Source: Neisseria sp. (GTDB taxonomy: Bacteria; Pseudomonadota; Gammaproteobacteria; Burkholderiales; Neisseriaceae). From it: DNA of 64,000 bases. The notes below the pieces were generated by a model. The model had not been told where the DNA came from, did not search any database, and saw nothing but the letters and a program-made list of their open reading frames with translations. The DNA lies in the NCBI GenBank assembly GCA_030538415.1, contig JAUNTY010000005.1, forward strand, positions 17,570 through 81,569, read 5' to 3'. How positions within the stretch are numbered: position 1 is the first letter of the stretch; each line of letters begins with the position of its first letter. The position numbers and the translations under genes are program-made. This document shows positions 45,332-53,200 of the stretch, piece after piece.

Positions 45332-45387
45332 GAGTAACCGATTAAACAAACGCCACAATCCCCCTTAAATTTAAGGGGGATTTTTTT
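45332..45387 (+). promoter_or_regulatory. Phage leader element 3: GAGTAACCGATTA plus a different hairpin
   Basis: The motif at 45332-45344 is conserved. The hairpin at 45357-45382 has a new sequence (AATCCCCCTT/AAGGGGGATT) but the same plan: ribosome site in the 3' arm, T run, then ATG 45388. Confidence 0.7.
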
Positions 45388-45783
45388 ATGCCTGTAAACA
45401 CAACAACCGGCGCACCGCTGGTTATCAATGTCGGCGCTGTCGGCATTGCCGGAAGCGTGGCCGGAATGCCGCTGGAAGCGATGATACTCGGCGCAATTGC
45501 CGGTGCTGTCGCGCACGGCCTTAACCGCGCCGGCACGCGCCATAACGGCATTGTTACCGTGCTGACCAGCACGATACTGGCCGGGGCGCTGTCGCCTGCG
45601 GTGGCCTACTGGCTGGCCGCACATGTCGAACTCGGCACGATGGAAGAAGAGATGCTGTTGCTGAAACCGCTGGTGCCGGTATTGATTGGCGCGGCGTGGC
45701 CGTGGTCTCTGCCGCTTTTGCATGACGGGGTGAAGCGTCTTTGGGATAGCTGGATTAGCAGACTGGGAGGCAAGCAGGAATGA
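45388..45783 (+). CDS. Holin-like phage membrane protein 1
   Basis: A 131-residue protein with three hydrophobic segments (about 10-45, 58-80 and 92-112) and a charged C-terminus (DGVKRLWDSWISRLGGKQE). It precedes a second small membrane protein and a lysozyme, the usual lysis cassette, so a holin role is inferred. It overlaps the next gene by four bases (ATGA). Confidence 0.7.
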   Translation: MPVNTTTGAPLVINVGAVGIAGSVAGMPLEAMILGAIAGAVAHGLNRAGTRHNGIVTVLTSTILAGALSPAVAYWLAAHVELGTMEEEMLLLKPLVPVLIGAAWPWSLPLLHDGVKRLWDSWISRLGGKQE

Positions 45784-46058
45784 ATACTTATCTGATCGTG
45801 ATGAACCTTGTGGCGGCTGCCGTGGTGTTTGTGCATTGCGTTTGCCGCTTGAGCGTGCGGCGCTGGACATGGCGGCAGCCCGAGTTGTGGGCGCATGCGC
45901 TGATGACGGGCGGCGCTGTTGGTGTGTTGTGCAGCAGCCTGATACGGGAATCACCACACAACATTTCGGAGATTGTGATTAATGCCGGATTGGCGGGGTA
46001 TTTTTTGGCGCAGTCGTGGCGGCTGCATCTATTGAAGAAAGGAAAGCATTGTGGATAA
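45780..46058 (+). CDS. Holin-like phage membrane protein 2
   Basis: A 92-residue protein with hydrophobic helices near 3-22, 38-53 and 65-80 and a basic C-terminus. It overlaps its neighbours by 4 and 8 bases inside the lysis cassette. It may be a second holin, antiholin or pinholin-type regulator. Confidence 0.65.
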   Translation: MNTYLIVMNLVAAAVVFVHCVCRLSVRRWTWRQPELWAHALMTGGAVGVLCSSLIRESPHNISEIVINAGLAGYFLAQSWRLHLLKKGKHCG

Positions 46059-46476
46059 AGAGTTGATGATTAAAGAACTGCGCCGTGACGAAGGCGTGGT
46101 ATCACACGCATATCAAGACCATTTGGGCTATTGGACGATCGGCGTAGGTCGTCTGATTGACAAGCGGCGCGGCGGCAAGCTGCGTAAATCGGAAATTGAT
46201 ATGTTGCTGTCGAATGATATTGATGAATTTGCCGCATCGCTGGACAAACATCTGCCGTGGTGGCGGACGTTGGACGGCGTGCGCCAGCGGGTGATTTTGA
46301 ACATGGCCTTTAACCTGGGCGTCAACGGTTTGCTCGGCTTTAAGAATACTCTGGCTTATGTGAAAGCAGGCAATTACGAAAAGGCCGCCAGCAATATGCT
46401 GTTGAGCAAATGGGCGCGGCAGGTCGGCAACCGTGCGAAGCGGCTTTCTGAGATGATGCGGACGGGCAAGGCATAA
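46051..46476 (+). CDS. T4-type lysozyme (GH24 endolysin)
   Basis: GTG start with AAAGGAAAG upstream; 141 residues. The N-terminus LRRDEGVVSHAYQDHLGYWTIGVG fits the T4 lysozyme active site: Glu in DEG, Asp in QDH, Thr in YWTIG. It cleaves the peptidoglycan glycan backbone. There is no signal peptide, so release depends on a holin, supplied by the two genes before it. All catalytic residues are present. Confidence 0.88.
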   Translation: MDKELMIKELRRDEGVVSHAYQDHLGYWTIGVGRLIDKRRGGKLRKSEIDMLLSNDIDEFAASLDKHLPWWRTLDGVRQRVILNMAFNLGVNGLLGFKNTLAYVKAGNYEKAASNMLLSKWARQVGNRAKRLSEMMRTGKA

Positions 46477-46480
46477 AAAA

Positions 46481-46504
46481 TCCCGCCTTAAAGCGGGATT
46501 TATA
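46481..46504 (+). terminator. Terminator of the lysis cassette
   Basis: AATCCCGCCTTAAAGCGGGATTT hairpin, 5 bases past the lysozyme stop. Confidence 0.65.
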
Positions 46505-46572
46505 AAGAAAATGTGCCAATAGCGTGCCATTTTCTGTTTTAAATTCTGTAAACTATTGAATTTAAAAGATTT

Positions 46573-46600
46573 AATTGGTGGAGGCGGGGGGAATTGAACC
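46573..46600. other. Right att site, 3' end of ssrA
   Basis: AATTGGTGGAGGCGGGGGGAATTGAACC includes the tmRNA CCA end and T-arm. It is the intact partner of the copy at 36500-36526. Confidence 0.8.
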
Positions 46601-46938
46601 CCCGTCCGAAAGCCCTCTACAAAGCGTTCTACATACTTAGTCGTGTCTATTTGAAATCTTGCTTCCATTCCGCCGGCAGACAGGCTGTTTGGAAACCAGT
46701 TACCTTAAGTCTTATTCCGTGCCAAGTAACCCGACACGAAACCAGCCAATGTAATTGACGTTGCTGTAGGTTTTACCCTACGCAGCCCATCGGCCAACTG
46801 CTGCAACGGCAGGCCTTAAGCGGCCAGTGCGTAAGTTTCGTCGTTTGCGACTATTTAAGTTCAGTGTTTTACGGGAATCTGAGACCCCGGTATGCCCGCA
46901 TCTGCTTCGCAACCCCCGTCGAAACCAAGATCGCCCCC
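46576..46938 (-). ncRNA. ssrA: tmRNA
   Basis: The 363-nucleotide gene starts GGGGGCGATCTTGG and ends in encoded CCA, forming the tRNA-like domain with both ends paired. The tag reading frame GCAAACGACGAAACTTACGC... encodes ANDETYALAA and ends in TAA, the Neisseria tag. tmRNA rescues stalled ribosomes with SmpB, whose gene lies at 59808-60254. The 3' end is the phage attachment site, and the gene remains intact after integration. Confidence 0.97.
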
Positions 46939-46953
46939 AGATAGGAATTTTTC

Positions 46954-46959
46954 ATTATA
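46954..46959 (-). promoter_or_regulatory. Likely -10 box of ssrA
   Basis: TATAAT on the minus strand, 16 bases upstream of the mature tmRNA 5' end. A weak -35 region is all that can be seen. Confidence 0.5.
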
Positions 46960-47046
46960 CGCGTTTGGATGTGAAAAAGCCAGTCATGCTTTCAGACGGC
47001 CTAATCGGGTATAATGACCGTCTGAAACCATTATGCGGATGAATCC

Positions 47047-47550
47047 ATGTACGACGTCAATACCCACGATGTGCGCCGCTTTTTTGCCGAAGTGTGGCAG
47101 CAGCGCATGCTGCCTTTGCAGCTCAACGCCTTGCAGCAGAAAGCCTTGCGCATCATCGAGGCGCATCCCGAATATTCGCGTTATCTTGAAGATATTGAAA
47201 ATTATCTTGATAAAACCTGGACGCCGGAAGAGGGCGAGACCAATCCTTTTTTGCACATGTCGCTGCACCTTTCCATTCAGGAACAGGTGGGCATTGACCA
47301 GCCGCCGGGCATCCGCGCCATTCATGCGCAGCTTTGCGCGCGTCATAACGATGACTGGGTGGCGGCCGAGCATGAGATGATTGAGGCGCTGGCGGAAACG
47401 ATTTGGGAAGCGCAGCGTTTCGGACGGGGGCTGGATGTGAATGCTTATATGACGCGCCTGCGCAGGCTGGTGGGCTTGGGGCAGGAAGACAATGCCCGCA
47501 TCAATCCGCATGAAGTGGGGCTGTCGGACAAAATCAGCGAGCGCGGGTGA
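47047..47550 (+). CDS. DUF1841 family protein
   Basis: A 167-residue soluble protein. It has the family's conserved parts NTHDVRRFFAEVW (residues 5-17), NPFLHMSLHLSIQEQ (about 66-80) and the HNDDWVAAEHEMIEALAE (about 104-121). DUF1841 is widespread in Beta- and Gammaproteobacteria without a known function. It is divergent from ssrA and stands alone. Confidence 0.88.
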   Translation: MYDVNTHDVRRFFAEVWQQRMLPLQLNALQQKALRIIEAHPEYSRYLEDIENYLDKTWTPEEGETNPFLHMSLHLSIQEQVGIDQPPGIRAIHAQLCARHNDDWVAAEHEMIEALAETIWEAQRFGRGLDVNAYMTRLRRLVGLGQEDNARINPHEVGLSDKISERG

Positions 47551-47895
47551 GCGGGTGATAACCAAGTGGTGAAAGCTTGTGCAGTCGGCTCGTTGCCAGT
47601 TTGCTTTTTTGAAACAAGGCCGAGACCGTTGCAAAAATAACCGTCGCACCCGCGCAGGCGGGTGCCCAGTCTGAAGCACAGCTTCAGTTTAAACCCGGCA
47701 GCCCTATCAATTGCCAAGCTTTTAATTTATATTGTGTTTTGAAATTTAAACCATGAGCGGACAAGCAAAGTCAGGCTTTGCACTGGGCACCCGCCTGCGC
47801 GGGTGCGACGGGTAGGGGAATTTTGCAAAGGTCTCAGGCCGTCTGAATATTGGTTTCAGACGGCCTTGCTATCTTAATTTATTGGTATTGCGTGT
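47551..47895. other. Gap with one dRS3-flanked repeat
   Basis: Contains the repeat unit at 47621-47835 and an uptake-sequence hairpin at about 47838-47868 that can end yihD transcription. No gene was seen. Confidence 0.7.
47621..47835. repeat. dRS3-flanked (NIME-like) repeat unit
   Basis: Bounded by GAGACCGTTGCAAAA and TTTTGCAAAGGTCTC, with inverted GCACCCGCGCAGGCGGGTGC 20-mers inside. It is the best-preserved copy for defining the ends. Confidence 0.65.
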
Positions 47896-48162
47896 TTATT
47901 TGATGATGCCGCGCGCTTTCAGCAGCGCGGTTTTGAAATCTTCTTCGTAATCTTTTTTGATGCCGGGAATCGGTTCCAGGCTGCCTTTACCCTGCATTTT
48001 CAGGTGGTAGATGATGATTTCGTCGGTCAGCTCGGCAACCGGTTTGTCGAAGCCTGCTTCATCGGCGATTTTTTGCAGAATCTGCAGGAGGTGGAGCTCG
48101 GGGTCTTTAGCCCAGTAGGGTTGCAGGAGCTCCAGAAGCTCTCTCAGGCGGTGGCTGCGCAT
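47896..48162 (-). CDS. yihD: YihD family protein (DUF1040)
   Basis: From ATG 48162, 88 residues; the longer frame upstream reads through a terminator. The sequence [23 protein letters not shown]... and the ending [20 protein letters not shown] track E. coli YihD closely. It is a small helical protein of unknown function, usually monocistronic. Confidence 0.88.
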   Translation of the reverse strand: MRSHRLRELLELLQPYWAKDPELHLLQILQKIADEAGFDKPVAELTDEIIIYHLKMQGKGSLEPIPGIKKDYEEDFKTALLKARGIIK

Positions 48163-48198
48163 GGGTTGGATCCTTTTAGCCGGGTATGGGGTGGATGA

Positions 48199-48228
48199 AA
48201 AAGCTGCCCGTGAAAGGCAGCTTTTTTG
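48199..48228 (-). terminator. Terminator of grcA
   Basis: AAAAGCTGCCCGTGAAAGGCAGCTTTTTT hairpin with a T tract on either strand, downstream of grcA and just upstream of yihD. Confidence 0.7.
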
Positions 48229-48311
48229 ATATGGCGGCTTGGTCGGATGGCTGGCGATACAAAGCGGCAGCGTTGTGGCAGACACCGAAACAAGCCGTTA
48301 TATCTGCCTGT

Positions 48312-48698
48312 TTACAGGCTGTTGGTGAAAGTGCGGGTAATCACATCGCGCTGTTGCTCGGGCGTCAGCGAGTTGAAACGCACGGCATAGCCTGAAACGC
48401 GGATGGTCAGCTGCGGGTATTTGTCGGGATTGACGATGGCGTCTTCCAGTGTTTCGCGGGTCAGCACGTTTACATTCAGGTGTTGGCCGCCTTCCACTTT
48501 CGGGCGGGCATGCAAATCCAGCGGGATTTCTTTGAAGGAAACTTCGCCCAAGGCAGCCAGCGCAAGCACGTCGTCTTCCTTGAATTCGTCACCCTTGGCG
48601 CACAGGCAGCGTACTTCTTGGGTTTCGTCGTCGAGCAGCCAGAATGAATTCACCAGGTTGGCGTTGCCCGATTGGGTAATTTGAATGCCTTTAATCAT
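48312..48698 (-). CDS. grcA: Autonomous glycyl radical cofactor
   Basis: A 128-residue protein like E. coli YfiD. The radical glycine lies in [20 protein letters not shown] (residues 99-118), which copies the pyruvate formate-lyase C-terminus. It repairs oxygen-damaged formate-lyase by supplying the glycyl radical domain. No pfl gene is in the window, so its partner lies elsewhere. An FNR site upstream fits anaerobic induction. Confidence 0.94.
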   Translation of the reverse strand: MIKGIQITQSGNANLVNSFWLLDDETQEVRCLCAKGDEFKEDDVLALAALGEVSFKEIPLDLHARPKVEGGQHLNVNVLTRETLEDAIVNPDKYPQLTIRVSGYAVRFNSLTPEQQRDVITRTFTNSL

Positions 48699-48757
48699 GC
48701 TTTTTCTTTCCTTTCCATTAGGTTGTGTAAAAAATTATTGAATGCTTGTTGGATTAG

Positions 48758-48798
48758 ATTGTATACCTCGGGCATGAAAGCTTTTTGACTTGAATCAA
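48758..48798 (-). promoter_or_regulatory. FNR-dependent promoter of grcA
   Basis: TTGACTTGAATCAA (48785-48798) matches the FNR consensus TTGAT-N4-ATCAA at nine of ten fixed positions. On the minus strand TACAAT (48758-48763) follows 21 bases later, the spacing of a class II FNR promoter. Confidence 0.75.
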
Positions 48799-48962
48799 GT
48801 TACAAAATCCTACATTTTGAATTGCTTACATAAATTTTAATATGCAGAGGCCGTCTGAAAAGTTTTCAGACGGCCTCTGCATTTCGAATGACGTTGAACC
48901 GCCGCTGTGTGGTTTTGCGTTATCCGGCTATAAAGTTGAGTTGCTGCCGCCTGCGCGTGCAA

Positions 48963-49173
48963 TATAGTCGAAGAAATGAGTTTCTGCTACGGCGTTGGCT
49001 CGCCTTGTCGTACTATAGTGGGAAAACTTAATTTCTAATACAAGGCAGCAAGCCGCAGACAGTACAAGTAGTACGGCTAGGCGCAGCAACGCAGTAGTAG
49101 AGTAAGTTTTTCCACTATATCTGTACTGTCTGCGGCTCGCCGCCTTGTATCAGAATCTAATTTCTCCGACTAT
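48963..49173. repeat. Correia-like element carrying a nested copy
   Basis: The outer ends are TATAGTCGAAGAAATGAG and TTTCTCCGACTAT. It is interrupted at CGTAC-TA-TCTG by the copy at 49014-49119. Confidence 0.78.
49014..49119. repeat. Nested Correia-like element (TATAGTGGGAAAAC ends)
   Basis: 106 bases, reverse orientation relative to its host, with TA duplication at both junctions. Confidence 0.8.
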
Positions 49174-49179
49174 GCCTGT

Positions 49180-50211
49180 TTACTTTTTGTAAATCTGGTC
49201 GAAAATACCGCCGTCGCCAAAGAATTGCGGTTGCGCTTTGTTCCAGCCGCCGAATTCTTTATCGATGGTAACCAGATTCAATGTCGGAAACTGATCTTTG
49301 AATTCAGCCTGAATCTTCGGATTGACGGGGCGGTAAAAATGTTTGGCGATGATGCGTTGGGCGTCTTCGGTATAGAGTTGCTGCAGATATTCGGTAGCCA
49401 CTTCGCGGGTGCCTTTGGCATCCGCATTGGCGTCTACCACGGCAACCGGCGGTTCGCACAAAATCGACAGAGAAGGCGTGACGATTTCCAGCTCGCCGGC
49501 CGATTGTTGCACGGCCAGATAAGCTTCGTTTTCCCAAGCCAGCAATACGTCGCCGAGGCCGCGCTGGGTAAACGAAATGGTGGAAGCGCGCGCGCCTGCA
49601 TCCATTACCGGCACGCGGCGGTAAAGCTCGCTTACAAACTGCTTGGCCGATTCGTCGCTGCCGCCGGGCTGATGTTTGGCCCAAGCCCAGGCGGCGAGGA
49701 AGTTCCAGCGTGCGCCGCCCGAGGTTTTCGGGTTGGGCGTAATCACTTCCACATCACCTTTGACCAAATCGCCCCAGTCGCGGATGTTTTTCGGGTTGCC
49801 TTTGCGCACCAGAAACACAATGGTGGAGGTATAGGGCGTGCTGTTGTCGGGCAGCGATTTTTGCCATTGCGGATTGACCAGCTCTTTGCCGCCCTTGTTG
49901 AGCGCATCGATATCGCCCGCCAGCGCCAGCGTGACCACATCGGCTTTCAGGCCGTTCATCACGGCCAGCGACTGCTTGCCGGAGCCGCCGTTGGATTGCT
50001 GGATGCTGACTTCCTGGCCGGTTTTTTCGAGCCAGTATTGTTGAAACAGCGGATTGTATTCCTGATAAAGCTCGCGGGTAGGGTCGTAAGAAACGTTCAG
50101 AATAGACACTTTGGCGGCCTGTCCGTTTGCGTTGTTATTGCTGCTGCCGGGGCTGCAGGCGGCAAGGGCAAGCGCCAGAGGCAGGCTCAGCCACAGGGAT
50201 TTGGTTTTCAT
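49180..50211 (-). CDS. sbp: Sulfate/thiosulfate ABC transporter binding protein
   Basis: From ATG 50211 (GAGCACGAC upstream), 343 residues. The signal peptide ends LALAAC, so the protein is a lipoprotein (Cys19). The PF/Sbp family features are LNVSYDPTRELYQEYNPLF (residues 41-59), QSNGGSGKQ (about 79-87, sulfate contacts), NPKTSGGARWNFLAAW (about 150-165) and GLGDVLLAWENEAY. It binds sulfate or thiosulfate for the CysTWA importer, which is not next to it here. Confidence 0.92.
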   Translation of the reverse strand: MKTKSLWLSLPLALALAACSPGSSNNNANGQAAKVSILNVSYDPTRELYQEYNPLFQQYWLEKTGQEVSIQQSNGGSGKQSLAVMNGLKADVVTLALAGDIDALNKGGKELVNPQWQKSLPDNSTPYTSTIVFLVRKGNPKNIRDWGDLVKGDVEVITPNPKTSGGARWNFLAAWAWAKHQPGGSDESAKQFVSELYRRVPVMDAGARASTISFTQRGLGDVLLAWENEAYLAVQQSAGELEIVTPSLSILCEPPVAVVDANADAKGTREVATEYLQQLYTEDAQRIIAKHFYRPVNPKIQAEFKDQFPTLNLVTIDKEFGGWNKAQPQFFGDGGIFDQIYKK

Positions 50212-50350
50212 GTCGTGCTCCGCTGTTGGATATGATGGCTGCAATATAGCAAGCGGTTTTCAAGGCATGAAATACTGTTTGTTTATTTGGTTATAACCAA
50301 CCGGCTTGCTTCTTGAAAAGCGGCAAGGCAGAAGAGGTGAAACCGATATA

Positions 50351-50389
50351 AAGAAAAACGCCGCTGAATAAACAGCGGCGTTTTTCTTT
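50351..50389 (-). terminator. Terminator of tRNA-Ser
   Basis: AAGAAAAACGCCGCTG and CAGCGGCGTTTTTCTT form a 16-base stem around AATAAA just downstream of the tRNA. Confidence 0.7.
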
Positions 50390-50393
50390 ATGC

Positions 50394-50487
50394 TGGCGGA
50401 GTAAGAGGGATTCGAACCCTCGATCCAGGTTTAAGCCCAGATGCACCCTTAGCAGGGGTGTGCCTTCAGCCTCTCAGCCATTACTCC
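50394..50487 (-). tRNA. tRNA-Ser(GCT)
   Basis: The minus strand starts GGAGTAATGG and ends TTACTCCGCCA with encoded CCA. The anticodon loop CTGCTAA gives GCT. A long variable arm (GCATCTGGGCTTAAACCTGGAT) marks a class II serine tRNA that reads AGC/AGU. The T-arm GGTTCGAATCC is intact. Confidence 0.96.
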
Positions 50488-50612
50488 GTCAAGAGATGCG
50501 AACTATACCCAAGCGCTTGTTTTCTGTCAAGGCTGCATCGGTATATTTTGTGAAATTCAGGCCGTCTGAACATTAAGCTGCTGTATTGCATTCGAATTCA
50601 TTCGATGGGAAA

Positions 50613-50734
50613 TATAGTCGAAGAAATGAGTTTCTGCTACGGCGTTGCTGCGCCTTGTCGTACTACCTGTACTGTCTGCGGCTTGCTGTCTTGTCTCAAT
50701 CTAAATTGAAACGACTATAATTTCTCCGACTATA
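50613..50734. repeat. Chimeric Correia-like element
   Basis: The left end is TATAGTCGAAGAAATGAG, but the core runs into CTCAATCTAAATTGAAACGACTATA, the right end of another type, then ATTTCTCCGACTATA, the proper partner of the left end. The structure fits loss of DNA by recombination between the cores of a nested pair. Confidence 0.75.
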
Positions 50735-50742
50735 GGTAAACA

Positions 50743-50768
50743 AAACCCGCACGGCAGGGTGCGGGTTT
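50743..50768 (-). terminator. Terminator of icd
   Basis: AAACCCGCAC and GTGCGGGTTT around GGCAGG, just past the icd stop. Confidence 0.65.
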
Positions 50769-50784
50769 CAGACGGCCTTAGGGC

Positions 50785-52023
50785 TTACATGCGCTCGATC
50801 ATCGCTTTGCCGAATTGCGAGCAGGAAACTTCGTTGGCATCGTTCATCAGGCGGGCGAAGTCGTAAGTGACCTGTTTGTCGCCGATGGCTTTTTCCATAG
50901 AAGAAATCACCAAATCTGCGGCTTCTTTCCAACCCAGATGGCGCAGCATCATTTCGGCGGAGAGAATCAGCGAACCGGGGTTTACTTTATCCTGGCCTGC
51001 ATACTTCGGCGCGGTGCCGTGGGTGGCTTCGAATACGGCGTAGCTGTCGGAAATGTTGGCACCCGGTGCGATACCGATGCCGCCGACTTGCGCAGCCAGC
51101 GCATCGGAGATGTAGTCGCCGTTCAGATTCAGCGTGGCAATCACATCATATTCGGCAGGACGCAAGACGATTTGTTGCAGGAACGCATCGGCGATGGCGT
51201 CTTTAACGATGATGTCTTTACCGGTTTTCGGGTTTTTGAATTTGCACCACGGGCCGCCATCAAGCAACTCGGCACCGAATTCTTTTTTTGCCACTTCATA
51301 GCCCCAATCGCGGAAGCCGCCTTCGGTGAACTTCATGATGTTGCCTTTGTGCACCAGGGTGACGCTGTCGCGGTCGTTGTCAATTGCATATTGGATGGCG
51401 GCGCGCACGAGGCGGGTTGTGCCTTCTTTGGATACGGGCTTGATGCCGATACCGGAAGTTTCAGGGAAGCGGATTTTTTTCACGCCCATTTCATTTTGCA
51501 AAAAGGCAATCAGCTTTTTGGCTTCGGCGCTTTCGGCTTCCCATTCGATACCGGCGTAGATGTCTTCGGTGTTTTCACGGAAAATCACCATGTCGGTTTT
51601 GCTCGGGTCTTTCAGCGGCGAGGGCACGCCGTTGAAGTAGCGCACCGGGCGCACGCATTGGTAAAGGTCAAGCTCCTGGCGCAAAGCCACGTTGAGTGAA
51701 CGGATGCCGCCGCCGACCGGGGTGGTCATCGGGCCTTTGATGGATACGGCGTAGTCTTTCAGCGCTTGCAGGGTTTCTTCGGGCAGCCAGACGTTGTCAC
51801 CGTAAACGCGGGTGGCTTTTTCACCGGCAAAAACTTCCATCCAATGAATTTTTTTCTCGCCACCATAAGCCTTGGCTACGGCTGCATCAATCACGTCTTT
51901 CATCACGGGAGTGATGTCTACGCCGATGCCGTCGCCTTCGATAAACGGAATAATCGGGTTATTCGGAATCGCTTGACCGGCAACGATTTTCTGACCTTCG
52001 GCGGGTACTTGAATATGACTCAT
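50785..52023 (-). CDS. icd: NADP-dependent isocitrate dehydrogenase
   Basis: ATG 52023 has AGGAG seven bases upstream; 412 residues. TCA-cycle enzyme turning isocitrate to 2-oxoglutarate. Family landmarks: [13 protein letters not shown] (residues 26-38), the phosphorylatable serine loop [18 protein letters not shown] (about 104-121), [14 protein letters not shown] (about 150-163) and the NADP region [14 protein letters not shown] (about 337-350). Length and motifs match E. coli Icd (416). It is monocistronic. Confidence 0.96.
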   Translation of the reverse strand: MSHIQVPAEGQKIVAGQAIPNNPIIPFIEGDGIGVDITPVMKDVIDAAVAKAYGGEKKIHWMEVFAGEKATRVYGDNVWLPEETLQALKDYAVSIKGPMTTPVGGGIRSLNVALRQELDLYQCVRPVRYFNGVPSPLKDPSKTDMVIFRENTEDIYAGIEWEAESAEAKKLIAFLQNEMGVKKIRFPETSGIGIKPVSKEGTTRLVRAAIQYAIDNDRDSVTLVHKGNIMKFTEGGFRDWGYEVAKKEFGAELLDGGPWCKFKNPKTGKDIIVKDAIADAFLQQIVLRPAEYDVIATLNLNGDYISDALAAQVGGIGIAPGANISDSYAVFEATHGTAPKYAGQDKVNPGSLILSAEMMLRHLGWKEAADLVISSMEKAIGDKQVTYDFARLMNDANEVSCSQFGKAMIERM

Positions 52024-52173
52024 GGTGTCTCCTGTTTTTTCGGGTTCTTTTACTTTTGCTGCGGCAGATGCCGCCATGCGCTTTGCGATTATGCTTGATT
52101 TTTGACGCGGGCGCTAGGGCTTCCTGACAATTCGGGTTAGAATAAAAAGCATTGTAATGTCACGGCAAAATAA

Positions 52174-52734
52174 ATGAATGATTTAATTGTGTTTAACAAG
52201 CCGTATGGTGTGATTTGCCAGTTTGGCGCGCATGAAAAGCACGGCTGCCTCAAAGATTATATCGACAAGCCGGGCTTTTATCCGGCCGGGCGGCTGGACA
52301 CCGACAGCGAAGGTTTGCTGTTGCTTACCAATAATGGCCGTTTGCAGGCCGAAATCGCCGACCCGAAATACAAAAAAGAGAAAACCTATTGGGCGCAGGT
52401 AGAAGGTTCGCCCGATGAAGCGAAGCTGGATATGTTGCGCCAAGGCGTGGATTTGGGCGATTTTGTTGCCCGTCCGGCGAAAGTGCGGCTGCTTGCGGCT
52501 GAGGAAACGGCGCACTTGTGGCCGCGCCATCCGCCGATACGCGAGCGCAAAAGCGTGCCGGATTTCTGGCTGGAAATCAAAATCAGCGAAGGCAAAAACC
52601 GCCAGGTGCGGCGGATGACGGCCAAAGCAGGCTATCCGTGTCTGCGTTTGGTGCGGGTGGCGGTAGGCCGTCTGAATTTGTTTGACTTGGGTTTGCGGCT
52701 GGGCGAATGGCAGTTTGCTCAAGCCAGACCTTGA
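52174..52734 (+). CDS. rluE: 23S rRNA pseudouridine synthase RluE
   Basis: A 186-residue RsuA-family enzyme without the S4 domain, as in RluE. The catalytic Asp is in AGRLDTDSEGLLLLTNNG (residues 38-55). The C-terminal FWLEIKISEGKNRQVRRM (about 130-147) is the family's second signature. RluE modifies U2457 of 23S rRNA. It stands alone and is followed by a paired uptake-sequence terminator (52749-52793). Confidence 0.9.
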   Translation: MNDLIVFNKPYGVICQFGAHEKHGCLKDYIDKPGFYPAGRLDTDSEGLLLLTNNGRLQAEIADPKYKKEKTYWAQVEGSPDEAKLDMLRQGVDLGDFVARPAKVRLLAAEETAHLWPRHPPIRERKSVPDFWLEIKISEGKNRQVRRMTAKAGYPCLRLVRVAVGRLNLFDLGLRLGEWQFAQARP

Positions 52735-52748
52735 ACCATCGCGGCAAC

Positions 52749-52793
52749 AGGCCGTCTGAAAACCGGATTGGGATAGCGGGTTTCAGACGGCCT
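52749..52793 (+). terminator. Terminator of rluE
   Basis: AGGCCGTCTGAAAAC / GTTTCAGACGGCCT pair 15 bases after the stop. Confidence 0.6.
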
Positions 52794-52906
52794 GTTGATT
52801 TATAGAGGGAAAACTTACCCTACTACGGCGTTGCTGCGCAGGCAGTTATTTTTGTAAAGGTCGCGGGCTTGGTTTTCTGTATTAATCCGCAGTATAAACA
52901 AACAAA

Positions 52907-52928
52907 AACCGCCTTTGCAAAGGCGGTT
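52907..52928 (-). terminator. Terminator of the 34-residue gene
   Basis: AACCGCCTTTGCAAAGGCGGTT is a perfect palindrome followed by TTTTTG on the minus strand. Confidence 0.7.
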
Positions 52929-52943
52929 AGTGGTTTTGCGCGG

Positions 52944-53048
52944 TTAGCGCGTTTCGGCTGATTGGCCGGCGTTGCCGCGAACAGGCTGGCGCGTGTTGAA
53001 CGCACGTTTGGCTGCCTGAAATACGGCCTGACGTCTGCGGTGTTGCAT
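52944..53048 (-). CDS. Arginine-rich 34-residue protein, function unknown
   Basis: A perfect ribosome site AAAGGAG lies seven bases before the ATG, and a perfect terminator directly follows the stop, so this short frame is a real transcription unit. The peptide MQHRRRQAVFQAAKRAF... has seven Arg and one Lys in 34 residues, no signal peptide and no cysteines. It could bind nucleic acid. No family is recognised. Confidence 0.65.
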   Translation of the reverse strand: MQHRRRQAVFQAAKRAFNTRQPVRGNAGQSAETR

Positions 53049-53200
53049 AACAGACTCCTTTCTTTGTTGTTAAATACTTATTCGGAAGTTGCAGTATGGC
53101 GGTTTAATGCATTTATTGCAAGGAGATTTTGTATAAAAGATTTTTATTTATTGTTTGGCTGTATTAAGGCCGTCTGAAAAAAGCCCGCAAATCAATTTGT

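Larger units (their letters stand above)
36500..46600. mobile_element. Defective prophage between ssrA 3'-end copies
   Basis: A 27-28 base near-repeat of the ssrA 3' end bounds the segment (36500-36526 and 46573-46600). Inside are a truncated polyvalent protein, a toxin-antitoxin pair, two tail-fibre genes, holin-like genes and a lysozyme. The segment lacks an integrase, terminase, portal and capsid, so it is a remnant. ssrA is a common phage integration site. Most genes are on the plus strand, leading toward ssrA. Confidence 0.85.
48699..49179. other. grcA upstream region plus nested repeats
   Basis: Holds the FNR promoter, an uptake-sequence hairpin at 48847-48881 and a nested Correia-like pair at 48963-49173 that abuts the sulfate-binding gene's 3' end. 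No further gene was seen. Confidence 0.7.

Noticed and set aside
42528..45344. GAGTAACCGATTA repeats considered as an attachment site
   Set aside because: Each sits at the same place before a gene start with a hairpin, so a regulatory role fits better; the att sites are the ssrA copies.
5160..47835. Spaced GC-rich palindromes considered as a CRISPR array
   Set aside because: The copies are scattered over tens of kilobases, in inverted pairs, with no regular spacers or cas genes.
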